64,000 nt of DNA from Burkholderia sp. BCC0322 (GTDB taxonomy: Bacteria > Pseudomonadota > Gammaproteobacteria > Burkholderiales > Burkholderiaceae), in the NCBI RefSeq assembly GCF_902833045.1, contig NZ_CADFDU010000020.1:31527-95526 (forward strand), given 5' to 3'. The notes under the pieces are model-generated. The model was not told the DNA's origin. It saw nothing but the letters and a program-made list of their open reading frames with translations, and did not search any database. How positions within the stretch are numbered: position 1 is the stretch's first letter; each line of letters begins with the position of its first letter. Shown one piece after another: positions 34,040-42,142 of the stretch. Made by a program: the position numbers and the translations under genes.

Positions 34040-34680
34040 CCCGCACCCCTGACGTTCTTGATCACGGTGCTGCCGAGCTTGCGGCGCAGCGAATGGATCA
34101 GAAATTCGACCGCGTTGCTTTCGACTTCCTCGCCCCAGCCGTACAGGCGATCCTCGAGTTCGCGCCGCGACAGGATCGCGCCCGGGCGCACCAGCAGTGC
34201 GCGCAACAGCGAGAATTCGCGATTCGACAGCGGCACCGGTGCGTGCCCGTCGACCACGGCCTCGCGCGTTGTGGGGTCGAGCGACACGATCCCGTTGCTC
34301 AGCAGCGGCGCGGCGGAACCGGCCCGGCGCCGGATCGCGACGCGAATCCGCGCAAGCAGCTCGGCCATCTCGAACGGCTTCACGATGTAGTCGTCGGCGC
34401 CGCCGTCGAGGCCGGCCAGACGATCGTCGAGCCCGTCGCGCGCGGTGACGATCAGCAGCGGCGCGCCGGCGTCCTTCGCGCGGATGGCGGCCAGCACGTC
34501 GAGCCCGTCGCGGCCGGGCAGGCCGAGGTCGAGCAGGACCAGGTCGTAGGGCTGTGAGGCGAACGCGGTCAACGCGTGCACGCCGTCGGTGACCCAGTCG
34601 GTGGCGTATGACGCGTCTTTCAGCGCGGCATGGACGGCCTCGCCGATCATCGGGTCGTCTTCGACGAGCAGTATTCGCAT
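34015..34680 (-). CDS. OmpR/PhoB-family response regulator (QseB-like)
   Basis: 221 residues. The receiver domain has the acidic pair D8/D9 and phospho-acceptor D51 (LVLLDLGLPGRDG), with the switch lysine in VKPFEM. The C-terminal winged helix (PVPLSNREFSLLRALLVRPGAI ... EVESNAVEFLIHSLRRKLG) is PhoB-type. It precedes the kinase gene on the minus strand with a 25-base overlap. Single promoter expected before 34680; the lipoprotein gene upstream (34760) could be read into it. Confidence 0.93.
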   Translation of the reverse strand: MRILLVEDDPMIGEAVHAALKDASYATDWVTDGVHALTAFASQPYDLVLLDLGLPGRDGLDVLAAIRAKDAGAPLLIVTARDGLDDRLAGLDGGADDYIVKPFEMAELLARIRVAIRRRAGSAAPLLSNGIVSLDPTTREAVVDGHAPVPLSNREFSLLRALLVRPGAILSRRELEDRLYGWGEEVESNAVEFLIHSLRRKLGSTVIKNVRGAGWMVSRNA

Positions 34681-34759
34681 GCGTGTTCTCCGTGCCGCGC
34701 CAACGCCGCCAGCGTATGCGATTCCCGCACGGGCGTCACGTGCCGCGCGCGCGGCGTCC

Positions 34760-35197
34760 TTATTTGCCGCTGAACCGGTCGAGGACCGTGAGCAGGTTCT
34801 TCATCGCGGCAGCCGAATCGGCCTGGGTCGGATGGTCGGCACGCAGCGCGGAAAGCGCGCGGTCGATCTCCTGGTCGACCATGTGCCAGTCGGCGGCGGC
34901 GCGCGGCTTGAGGCCGGCTTCGGCCGAGTCCCACGCGATCTCGAGATCCTTGATGCGCGTTTTCGCGCCGGGCAGGTCGCCCTTGGCGACGCGCGTGTTC
35001 ACGTCGACGGCGATCGTGCGGAACTGCGACAGGTCGCCGAGTTTCGATGCGTGGGTCGCAGCAGGCGATGCGGAGGCCGAGGCGGGCGCCGAAGTCGATG
35101 CATTCGCATCCTGCTGCTTCGAGCAGCCGGCGGCGCCCAGCAGCGCAATCGCGGCCGCGGCAACGGCGAGACGGGAAACGGGATGGGGGATGCGCAT
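34760..35197 (-). CDS. Small lipoprotein of unknown function
   Basis: 145 residues from ATG 35197 (GAGGA site). Lipoprotein signal with lipobox GAAGC (cysteine near residue 25), a Ser/Ala linker, then a helical domain DLSQFRTIAVDVNTRVAKGD, IKDLEIAWDSAEAGLKPR and DWHMVDQEIDRALSALR. No family with known function is recognised. It lies 57 bases after the COG4705 membrane gene on the same strand and the two are likely co-expressed, with the two-component genes possibly further downstream in the same unit. Confidence 0.7.
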   Translation of the reverse strand: MRIPHPVSRLAVAAAAIALLGAAGCSKQQDANASTSAPASASASPAATHASKLGDLSQFRTIAVDVNTRVAKGDLPGAKTRIKDLEIAWDSAEAGLKPRAAADWHMVDQEIDRALSALRADHPTQADSAAAMKNLLTVLDRFSGK

Positions 35198-35253
35198 GGC
35201 GTGTCCTCGATTCGATGAACGGGAAGAACGAAACAAACGGAAAGGAAGGGGCG

Positions 35254-36036
35254 TCAGTCGGCGGTACCGGCGCGCGTGCGCGGGCCGCCGCCGAACTGCG
35301 CGACGGCGACGAGCAGCACGATCACGGTCAGGAACAGCAGGCTCGTCCAGGCGGCGCCGAAGCCGAGCCCGCCATAGGTGCGCGCCTGCGTGAGCAGGTC
35401 GCCGAGCGACGCGCCGAACGGGCGCGTCAGGATGTACGCGATCCAGAACGCGAGCACCGCATCGACGCCGAGCCGCCAGATCGCGAACACGGCCGCGATC
35501 AATGCGCCGAAGCACAGCGCGCCGAGCGTGAAGCCGAGCCCGAGCGCCTCGGTTGCGAGATCGCCCGCGGCGGTGCCCAGTGCGAACGTGCAGAGGATCG
35601 CGGCCCAGTAGAACAGCTCGCGCCGCGGCGTGACGATCGTGTCGATCGACAGCGTGCCTTCGACGCGATGCCACACGAAGAAGATCGCGGCGAGCGCGAC
35701 GGCAAATGCGGCGGTACTCGCATAGAGACTGACGTTCAGGCCGTCGGTGAGCAGGTCGGTGATCTGCGTGCCAACGATGCTGACCAGCACCACCGTGAGC
35801 CAGTAGATCCATGGCACGTAGCGGCGCGTGCGCAACTGCAGCCACAGCGCGATCGCGAGCAGCGACGCCATTGCGACGCGCGTGACGGTCTGGCCGAGTC
35901 CCGCGTTGACCGCGAGAAAGTCCGCGCCGGTTTCGCCGACCGTGGTCGACATGATCTTGATGATCCAGAACGAGAGCGCGACGTCGGGCACCTTGTTCAG
36001 CCAGTGCGGCGTGCGATGAGCGGGCAGGGATTGCAT
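35254..36036 (-). CDS. COG4705-type integral membrane protein
   Basis: 260 residues, about seven to eight membrane helices. The opening PHWLNKVPDVALSFWIIKIMSTTVGETGADF is the hallmark of COG4705 membrane proteins, with conserved TT-x-GET-x-AD. Inner-membrane function is unknown. The start at 36036 has a perfect AGGAGG site six bases upstream. A PPII-like RR/GT tail (GGGPRTRAGTAD) ends it. First gene of a probable operon with the lipoprotein. Confidence 0.75.
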   Translation of the reverse strand: MQSLPAHRTPHWLNKVPDVALSFWIIKIMSTTVGETGADFLAVNAGLGQTVTRVAMASLLAIALWLQLRTRRYVPWIYWLTVVLVSIVGTQITDLLTDGLNVSLYASTAAFAVALAAIFFVWHRVEGTLSIDTIVTPRRELFYWAAILCTFALGTAAGDLATEALGLGFTLGALCFGALIAAVFAIWRLGVDAVLAFWIAYILTRPFGASLGDLLTQARTYGGLGFGAAWTSLLFLTVIVLLVAVAQFGGGPRTRAGTAD

Positions 36037-36129
36037 GCGATGCCTCCTGGGCAAGCGGGTGGTCGGCATGCAGTCTGAAACGGAAGACTTAGGCCAGCCA
36101 TAGCGAGGCCGGCAGCGGGGAAAAAATCT

Positions 36130-36165
36130 CGTTTCGACATTTCGACGAAATGTGTCGTCGAAACG
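36130..36165. promoter_or_regulatory. Nested inverted repeats upstream of the saccharopine dehydrogenase family gene
   Basis: Inner arms ACATTTCG (36137-36144) and CGAAATGT (36146-36153) around one A, and outer arms CGTTTCGAC (36130-36138) and GTCGAAACG (36157-36165). The dense TTTCGAC/GTCGAAA pattern, 120-155 bases before ATG 36285, looks like a regulator site. Confidence 0.55.
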
Positions 36166-36284
36166 TCGAATTTATAGGTCGTTTCGCATCATTCTTCGTC
36201 TTGGAACTGATTTTGCGCGTCCCTAAACTGTGTTCATGGCTCAACGCCGCTCACAACACCCACCCATCATCAGGAGATAAGCGC

Positions 36285-37385
36285 ATGAAAATCGCCATCG
36301 TCGGCGCAGGTCTGATCGGCCACACCATTGCTCACATGCTGCGTGAAACGGGCGACTACGAAGTCGTCGCGTTCGACCGTGATGCGGATGCGCTTGCGAA
36401 GCTGTCGCGCGAAGGCATCGCGACGCAACGGGTCGATTCGGCCGACGCGAATGCGATTCGCGAAGCCGTGAAGGGCTTCGATGCGCTCGTCAACGCGCTG
36501 CCTTACTACCTCGCGGTCAACGTTGCCGCTGCCGCGAAGGCTGCCGGCGTCCACTACTTCGACCTGACCGAAGACGTGCGCGCGACCCATGCGATCCGCG
36601 AACTGGCCGAAGGCTCCGACCGTGCGTTCATGCCGCAGTGCGGCCTCGCACCGGGCTTCATCGGTCTCGCCGCACACGAACTGGTGAACGGCTTCAGCGA
36701 AGTGCGCGACGTGAAGATGCGCGTCGGCGCGCTGCCCGAGTACCCGACCAACGCGCTGAAGTACAACCTGACGTGGAGCGTCGACGGCCTGATCAACGAA
36801 TACTGCCAGCCGTGCGAAGCGATCCGCGACGGCCGCAAGCAATGGGTGCAGCCGCTCGAAGGCCTCGAGCACTTCTCGCTGGACGGCACCGAATACGAAG
36901 CGTTCAACACGTCGGGCGGCCTGGGCACGCTGTGCGAGACGCTGTCGGGCAAGGTCGAGACGCTCGACTACAAGTCGGTGCGCTATCCGGGCCACCGCGA
37001 TCTCGTGCAGTTCCTGCTCGAAGACCTGCGCCTGTCGACCGACCGCGACACGCTGAAGTCGATCATGCGCCGCGCGGTGCCGTCGACGAAACAGGACGTC
37101 GTGCTCGTGTTCATCACGGTGACGGGCGTGAAGGACGGCCAACTGGTGCAGGACGTGTTCACCCGCAAGATTTTCGCGAAGGACGTGTGCGGGATGCACA
37201 TGAGCGCGATCCAGATCACGACGGCCGGCGCGATGTGCGCGGTGCTGGATCTGTTCCGCGAAAAGAAGCTGCCGCAGAGCGGTTTCATCCCGCAGGAAAA
37301 GGTGTCGTTGAAGGCGTTCCTGTCGAACCGCTTCGGCAAGCTGTACGAAGGCGGCACGATGGAGCGCGTGCACGCGGTGGCCTGA
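36285..37385 (+). CDS. Saccharopine dehydrogenase family protein
   Basis: 366 residues from ATG 36285 (AGGAGAT seven bases upstream). NAD(P)-binding Rossmann start MKIAIVGAGLIGHTIAHML, then LPYYLAVNVAAAAKAAGVHYFDLTEDV and CGLAPGFIGLAAHELV, typical for the Lys9/saccharopine reductase group. These enzymes act on lysine-derived intermediates; in bacteria with this single-domain form the reaction is often oxidative lysine catabolism, but the substrate cannot be fixed here. Single-gene unit with a strong terminator after it. Confidence 0.85.
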   Translation: MKIAIVGAGLIGHTIAHMLRETGDYEVVAFDRDADALAKLSREGIATQRVDSADANAIREAVKGFDALVNALPYYLAVNVAAAAKAAGVHYFDLTEDVRATHAIRELAEGSDRAFMPQCGLAPGFIGLAAHELVNGFSEVRDVKMRVGALPEYPTNALKYNLTWSVDGLINEYCQPCEAIRDGRKQWVQPLEGLEHFSLDGTEYEAFNTSGGLGTLCETLSGKVETLDYKSVRYPGHRDLVQFLLEDLRLSTDRDTLKSIMRRAVPSTKQDVVLVFITVTGVKDGQLVQDVFTRKIFAKDVCGMHMSAIQITTAGAMCAVLDLFREKKLPQSGFIPQEKVSLKAFLSNRFGKLYEGGTMERVHAVA

Positions 37386-37418
37386 CCGCCCGCCAGCCTC
37401 AGGCACGAGGGCCGTACG

Positions 37419-37456
37419 ACGCCGGGAGCGCAGCAGCGCTTCCGGCGTTGTTTTTT
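37419..37456 (+). terminator. Rho-independent terminator
   Basis: ACGCCGG-G-AGCGC (37419-37431), loop AGCA, GCGCT-T-CCGGCGT (37436-37448), then TG and six T. Closes the saccharopine dehydrogenase family gene and faces the convergent AAA gene. Confidence 0.9.
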
Positions 37457-37479
37457 GCGGGGAACGAGGAAGTAACCGG

Positions 37480-38097
37480 TCAGGCCGGCAGCGGCGGGAC
37501 GATCGTGGCTACCGGCGGAGGCGGCGCGATGCGGTACAGCAGCGCATCGACGTCGGCATCGGATGGCGCGGTGTTGTCGAACATCACGATGCCGTCGCAT
37601 TCGTGGCCGGTCGGCACGAAGCGGCGCTGCCGGTATTCGTCCCAGTGCGCGAGCTTGTACGCATCGTTCGGATTGCCGCGCGCGACGATCCGCTGGTGCG
37701 CGACGTCCTCCGACGTGTGGACCCAGACGACCGTCAGTGTGACGTCGGGCGCGATGCCGAGCCACGCGCGGTCGAGAATGCGGCGATCGCGCACTTCGCG
37801 CGACAGCGGGCCGACCACGAGCGCGCCGATGCCGAGCGCGAGATTTTCGCGGGCGGTGTCGAGCAGGCCCTGGTATTCGGGATCGCGCAGGTGCTTCAGG
37901 TAGAGCGGGCTGTCGCGGTCGTTCGGATCCTCGGTGAGCGCGCCCATCGCGGCCGAACTGTAGCGGCCGTACAGCGTGTCCTTGTCGAGCAGGCAGAAGG
38001 CCTCGCCGGTCGCGCGCATCAGCGGCCCGATGAGCCGCTTCGCGAGCGTGGTCTTGCCGGTGCCGGCGTGACCGCAGAAGAACACCAGGTGCGTCAC
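37480..38097 (-). CDS. P-loop ATPase/kinase of the AAA-33 type
   Basis: 205 residues from GTG 38097. Walker A GHAGTGKTT (residues 9-17) follows a hydrophobic first strand (HLVFFC). Later features are VVGPLSREVRD, a lid-like VARGNPNDAYKLAHWDEYRQRRF and the Walker-B-like DVTLTVVWVHTSED. The fold resembles small nucleoside/chloramphenicol-kinase-like AAA_33 proteins. Its GTG overlaps the cydX stop codon (GTGA), so translation of the two is coupled. The substrate is unknown, and the link to a cytochrome bd subunit is unexplained. Confidence 0.75.
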   Translation of the reverse strand: MTHLVFFCGHAGTGKTTLAKRLIGPLMRATGEAFCLLDKDTLYGRYSSAAMGALTEDPNDRDSPLYLKHLRDPEYQGLLDTARENLALGIGALVVGPLSREVRDRRILDRAWLGIAPDVTLTVVWVHTSEDVAHQRIVARGNPNDAYKLAHWDEYRQRRFVPTGHECDGIVMFDNTAPSDADVDALLYRIAPPPPVATIVPPLPA

Positions 38098-38240
38098 GAA
38101 GCCTTGCCTCCCGAGCGCGAGCTCGACGCGCCGTTGCGCTTGTCGCCTCGCGAGAAGACTTCCGCTTCCAGCCACATCGCGTTGATGATGCCGAAGCCGA
38201 GCGCCACGCCGATGCCGAGTATCCACGAGAAATACCACAT
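38094..38240 (-). CDS. cydX: Cytochrome bd oxidase small subunit CydX
   Basis: 48 residues. MWYFSWILGIGVALGFGIINAMWLE is nearly the CydX/YbgT consensus (MWYFSWILG...N-x-M-W-x-E), a single membrane helix that sits against CydA and is needed for full bd-I oxidase activity. AAGGAGA lies eight bases before ATG. The C-terminus is longer than E. coli CydX (37) with a polar tail (DKRNGASSSRSGG). cydA and cydB are not in this window on either side: corA is divergent upstream, and a P-loop protein is coupled downstream. (Motif shown exceeds no family length; key residues are W2, Y3, N20 and E25.). Confidence 0.85.
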   Translation of the reverse strand: MWYFSWILGIGVALGFGIINAMWLEAEVFSRGDKRNGASSSRSGGKAS

Positions 38241-38263
38241 GGGTCTGTCTCCTTGACGGTTGG

Positions 38264-38281
38264 GCCGCACGGCCGTGCGGC
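38264..38281. promoter_or_regulatory. Perfect palindrome between cydX and corA
   Basis: GCCGCACGG followed directly by CCGTGCGGC, an 18-base perfect palindrome 24 bases upstream of cydX. It may be a regulator site or the leftover terminator of a lost upstream gene. Confidence 0.4.
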
Positions 38282-38419
38282 TTGTGGTCCGAAGTGTCCG
38301 GGTGCGCATGCTGCGGCGCACGCAGCCCGATCATGACCAATATCGCCGTGCCGCGCAAGCCGGGCCGCCCGCGCAGCAAACCGGTAAACTGATGCGCAAA
38401 CCGCAACATCACGGACAAC

Positions 38420-39397
38420 ATGCTGATCAACTGTGCTGCATACCAGGACGGCCGCAAGCTGGCCGACATCGATATCGACGCCATCAGCGACTACGTGTCG
38501 AAGCCCGAATGCTTCGTGTGGGTCGCGCTGAAGGATCCGACGCCCGACGAAATCGACCTGATGGGCGAGGAGTTCGGGCTGCACGAGCTCGCGCTCGAGG
38601 ATGCCCGCAAGGGGCATCAGCGGCCGAAGATCGAGGAGTACGGCGATTCGCTGTTCGCGGTGCTGCATACGGTCGAGCTCGACGATGACGGCGAATTCAA
38701 GCTGGGCGAGCTGAACGTGTTCGTCGGCCCGAACTACGTGCTGTCGATTCGCAACCATACCGAGCAGGATTTCCGCGAAGTGCGCAAGCGCTGCGAGCGC
38801 GAGCCGCATCTGTTGCAGGAAGGCTCGGCGTTCGTGTTCTACGCGCTGATGGACCAGGTCGTCGACCGCTATTTCCCGATCCTCGAATCGCTCGGCGCCG
38901 AACTCGAGGAACTCGAGGACCGCATCTTCGCGAAGGCCACGCCCGCGTCGGCGCGCGCGATCATCGAGGATCTCTATTCGCTGAAGCGCCGGCTCGTGAT
39001 GCTGCATCAGCACACGGCGCCGCTGATCGAGCCGCTCGCGAAACTCACGGGGGGACGCATCCCGCAGATATGCAACGGGATGGAGCATTACTTCCGCGAC
39101 GTGTACGATCATCTGCAGCGGATCGTGAAGACGATCGAGGGGCGGCGCGAGATGGTCGTGACAGCGGTCCAGGTCAACCTCGGAATGATCTCGCTCGCCG
39201 AGAACGAGGTGACCAAGCGGCTCGGCTCGTTCGCCGCGCTGTTCGCGATACCGACGATGATCGCCGGCATCTACGGGATGAACTTCGCGAACATGCCCGA
39301 GTTGCACTTGAAATACGGGTTCTACGGCTGCATCGCCGTGATGGTCGTCGCCGACTTCGCGCTGTGGTGGCGATTCAAGCGGGCAGGGTGGCTGTAG
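38420..39397 (+). CDS. corA: CorA magnesium/cobalt transporter
   Basis: 325 residues. The large cytoplasmic N-terminal funnel is followed by a long stalk helix and two C-terminal membrane helices. The signature GMN is in IYGMNFANMPEL at the end of helix 1, which forms the ion selectivity ring, and the polytopic end is positively charged (WWRFKRAGWL). It imports Mg2+ as a pentamer. Divergent from cydX. Confidence 0.95.
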   Translation: MLINCAAYQDGRKLADIDIDAISDYVSKPECFVWVALKDPTPDEIDLMGEEFGLHELALEDARKGHQRPKIEEYGDSLFAVLHTVELDDDGEFKLGELNVFVGPNYVLSIRNHTEQDFREVRKRCEREPHLLQEGSAFVFYALMDQVVDRYFPILESLGAELEELEDRIFAKATPASARAIIEDLYSLKRRLVMLHQHTAPLIEPLAKLTGGRIPQICNGMEHYFRDVYDHLQRIVKTIEGRREMVVTAVQVNLGMISLAENEVTKRLGSFAALFAIPTMIAGIYGMNFANMPELHLKYGFYGCIAVMVVADFALWWRFKRAGWL

Positions 39398-39404
39398 TCT
39401 CGCT

Positions 39405-39698
39405 TCACGCGCGGGGCGGCGCGTGCTTGCCGACCACGACGCGCCACGGACGCACGCGCCACGATTTCACGAGGCCGTTCTGCACGTACGGATCGGCGCG
39501 CGCGAACGACTCGGCCGCCTCCGGCGAATCCCCTTCGAACACGAGCACGGCCTGGTCGGCCGGGTCCGACAGCGCGCCGGCGAGCACCAGCTCGCCGCGC
39601 TCGGTCGCAGCCTGCGCAAGCGCGAGGTGCTGGGCGCGGAACGGTTCGCGACGGGACAGATAATCGTCGACGAGTTCGTAGGTCAACTGGTAATGCAT
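39405..39698 (-). CDS. YciI-family protein
   Basis: 97 residues. MHYQLTYELVDDYLSRREPFRAQHL has the YciI opening with conserved histidine (R-x2-HL), and the family's D-P-F/Y motif appears as ARADPYVQNGLV. YciI proteins adopt a ferredoxin-like fold with a putative His-Asp active site; the reaction is unknown. The gene ends seven bases from the end of corA. The 224 bases upstream hold a perfect 22-base palindrome. Confidence 0.85.
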   Translation of the reverse strand: MHYQLTYELVDDYLSRREPFRAQHLALAQAATERGELVLAGALSDPADQAVLVFEGDSPEAAESFARADPYVQNGLVKSWRVRPWRVVVGKHAPPRA

Positions 39699-39883
39699 GG
39701 TGGCTCCAGGGAGAGTCGTGGCAGCCGGGCCGTCGGCGCGGCTGTCAGTCAGTCTGCTGCGGGCAGTATAGGGCAGGCGGACGATCGCGGCACAACACGA
39801 GAGGCGGCGTGCCTGCGTCTGAAACGCAACTAACGGTCTGAGCGCAATCCGTCCTGGAATCCTGGTTGCAACGCACCTTCGAT

Positions 39884-39905
39884 GCAGCCATGTCGACATG
39901 GCTGC
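39884..39905. repeat. Perfect 22-base palindrome
   Basis: Arm GCAGCCATGTC (39884-39894) is followed with no spacer by its exact reverse complement (39895-39905), then six C. It sits just after the adenosine-specific kinase gene (minus strand) and upstream of the YciI gene. It could be a terminator or a regulator site. Confidence 0.6.
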
Positions 39906-39922
39906 CCCCCGGCGGTCCATCC

Positions 39923-40411
39923 CTACGCCTTGTAGCCGATCGAACGCAGCAGATCCTTGCGCCAGCGGATGTCGTCGTCATTTTCGACACCGAGCGGCCC
40001 GAAGCCGTCGACGACGCCGACGATCCCGCGCCCTTGCGCGGTTTCCGCGACGATCACGTCGGTCGGGTTCGCGGTCGCGCAATAGATCCGGCAAACCTCT
40101 GGCACGGCCTTGATTGCATTGAGTACGTTGACCGGATAGAAGCCGTCGCCGAGGAACACGATGAACGCGTGGCCGGCGCCGATCGCGCTGGCGTTGCGAC
40201 ATGCAAGCTCGACGAGCGCCGTATCGGTGCCGGAGTGGCGCACCAGCCGCTTGCCTGACGCCTCGCAGAATGCGAGCCCGAAGCGGATGCCGGGCACGGT
40301 GCCGACCAGCGCCTCGTGGATGTCCTCGACGGACTTGATGAAATGCGACTGGCCGAGGATGAAGTTCACGGTCTCGGGTTTGTCGACGGCGACGGTGTGC
40401 AGTTGCAGCAT
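39923..40411 (-). CDS. Adenosine-specific kinase (PF04008/DUF355 family)
   Basis: 162 residues. Landmarks of the family: NFILGQSHFIKSVEDIHEAL, PGIRFGLAFCEASGKRLVR, GHAFIVFLGDGFYPVNVLNAIK and CRIYCATANPTDVIVAET. The proteins form compact trimers; a Pyrobaculum member was reported to bind adenosine and AMP, hence the name, but activity is weakly documented. It is divergent from the cysteine synthase-like gene. The family is more usual in archaea and thermophiles. Confidence 0.85.
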   Translation of the reverse strand: MLQLHTVAVDKPETVNFILGQSHFIKSVEDIHEALVGTVPGIRFGLAFCEASGKRLVRHSGTDTALVELACRNASAIGAGHAFIVFLGDGFYPVNVLNAIKAVPEVCRIYCATANPTDVIVAETAQGRGIVGVVDGFGPLGVENDDDIRWRKDLLRSIGYKA

Positions 40412-40555
40412 GGCGGACCTCGTCTCGCGATGCGGCGCATGCGCCGCAATGGGCTCTTCAAGCTTAATACGCGAGCGCCGGCGACGAAAGCCGCGAGGGC
40501 GGCCTATCCTTCGTTGTGTGTGGCGCGTGCGCCGCGCGAAGCAACGGAGGCAGAC

Positions 40556-41545
40556 ATGGACGTGCGACACGGCTTCGTCGACTGCGTGGGGCGCACGCCG
40601 CTGATTCGCTTGACGAAGCTCAGCGCCGAGACGGGCTGCGAGATCCTGGGCAAGGCGGAATTCATGAATCCGGGCGGATCGGTGAAGGATCGCGCGGCAC
40701 TCTACATCATCCGCGACGCCGAACGGCGTGGCGTGCTGAAGCCGGGCGGCACCGTCGTCGAGGGCACGGCGGGCAACACCGGCATCGGTCTGGCACATAT
40801 CTGCGCGGCGCGCGGGTATCGCTGCGTGATCGTGATTCCCGACACGCAATCGCCGGACAAGCTGGCGATCCTGCGTACGCTCGGCGCCGAGGTGCGTCCG
40901 GTGCCGGCGGCCCCCTACCGTGACCCGAACAACTATCAGAAGATTGCCGGACGGCTCGCGGACGAACTCGACAACGCGGTGTGGGCCAATCAGTTCGACA
41001 ACGTCGTCAATCGTCAGGCGCACTACGAGACGACCGGGCCCGAGATCTGGCGCGATACGGCGGGCACGATCGATGCGTTCGTCTGCGCGACCGGGACGGG
41101 CGGCACGCTGGCCGGCGTGAGCCGGTATCTGAAAGAGCAGAATCCGGACGTCCGGATCGTGCTGGCCGACCCGCCCGGCAGCGGGCTCTACGGGTACGTG
41201 AAATCGGGCGACCTCGGCGCGGAAGGCAGCTCGATCACCGAAGGCATAGGATCGACGCGCGTCACCATGAACCTTGCGGGCACGCCGATCGACGACGCCG
41301 TGCGGATCGACGATCAGCAGTGCGTGACGATGGTCTACCGGTTGCTGCGCGAGGAGGGGCTGTATGTCGGCGGTTCGAGCGGCATCAACGTCGCGGCAGC
41401 GGCGTGGCTGGCCCGCCGGATGGGCCCGGGGCACACGATCGTGACCTTGCTGTGCGACCGTGGCGACATCTATCGCGCACGGCTTTTCAATCGGGAATGG
41501 CTGCGCGAAAAGGGACTAGACCCGGGGACTGAACCCGTGAGTTGA
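40556..41545 (+). CDS. Cysteine synthase A family PLP enzyme
   Basis: 329 residues from ATG 40556 (ACGGAGG five bases upstream). The PLP lysine is K44 in NPGGSVKDRAA, the substrate loop is EGTAGNTGIGLA and the phosphate loop is CATGTGGTLAGVSRYL. O-acetylserine plus sulfide to cysteine is the default reaction. The C-terminus (LREKGLDPGTEPVS) and the N-terminus (DCVGRTPLIRLTKL) are close to the 'cysteine synthase A, type II' group of proteobacteria, some of which act on other beta-substituted amino acids. Confidence 0.87.
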   Translation: MDVRHGFVDCVGRTPLIRLTKLSAETGCEILGKAEFMNPGGSVKDRAALYIIRDAERRGVLKPGGTVVEGTAGNTGIGLAHICAARGYRCVIVIPDTQSPDKLAILRTLGAEVRPVPAAPYRDPNNYQKIAGRLADELDNAVWANQFDNVVNRQAHYETTGPEIWRDTAGTIDAFVCATGTGGTLAGVSRYLKEQNPDVRIVLADPPGSGLYGYVKSGDLGAEGSSITEGIGSTRVTMNLAGTPIDDAVRIDDQQCVTMVYRLLREEGLYVGGSSGINVAAAAWLARRMGPGHTIVTLLCDRGDIYRARLFNREWLREKGLDPGTEPVS

Positions 41546-41656
41546 GCCCGTTCGAGGCGCGGCGGAGGCGAGGATTCCCATCCGCCGGAATGCGACCTAT
41601 GCTGAACGAATCCGGTGCGAACGCCGTTCGCCCGTTTCGCCCAGACGAGGTGTGCC

Positions 41657-42142
41657 ATGCCTGTGTCAGCCACCCTGCAGGATTGCCTGCGTCAGAAGTC
41701 ATCGCGGTACGAAGTGGTGTACCACCCCTATAGCCATACGAGCATGGAGACGGCCGCCGCCGCGCATATACCCGGCGATCGCCTCGCGAAAACCGTGCTC
41801 CTCGAAGACGACGAAGGCTACGTCGCCGCCGTATTGCCGACCACGCACGCCGTGCGCCTGTCGGATCTCTGGGTGAAGACGGGACGTCATCTCGTGCTCG
41901 CCCGTGAGGTCGAACTGCGCGAGCTGTTCAAGGATTGCGACATGGGCGCGTTGCCGCCGGTGTGCATGGCGTACGGCATGAAGACGTTTCTGGAGGAACG
42001 TCTTGCGCAGCAGCCGGAAGTCTATTTCGAGGCCGGCGACCACGAAGCGCTGATCCACATGATGCAGGATGAATTCCTGACACTGATGGAGACGGCCGAG
42101 CGTGCGCATTTCTCGCACAAGATGCAGGGCATGCACGCCTGA
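41657..42142 (+). CDS. YbaK/ProX-type aminoacyl-tRNA deacylase
   Basis: 161 residues. The deacylase fold is seen in TAAAAHIPGDRLAKTVLLEDDEGYVAAVLP (positions about 34-63, key lysine in AKTVLL) and the GALPPVCMAYGMKTFLEE substrate loop. Members hydrolyse mischarged tRNAs such as Cys- or Ala-tRNA(Pro). C-terminal region ends in a histidine-rich helix (HFSHKMQGMHA). It is 111 bases after the cysteine synthase-like gene, on the same strand. Confidence 0.82.
   Translation: MPVSATLQDCLRQKSSRYEVVYHPYSHTSMETAAAAHIPGDRLAKTVLLEDDEGYVAAVLPTTHAVRLSDLWVKTGRHLVLAREVELRELFKDCDMGALPPVCMAYGMKTFLEERLAQQPEVYFEAGDHEALIHMMQDEFLTLMETAERAHFSHKMQGMHA

Noticed and set aside
36983-39307. A 774-codon minus-strand frame across saccharopine dehydrogenase, AAA, cydX and corA genes
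   Set aside because: It crosses coding and terminator sequences of opposite-strand genes and shows no family motifs; a shadow frame.
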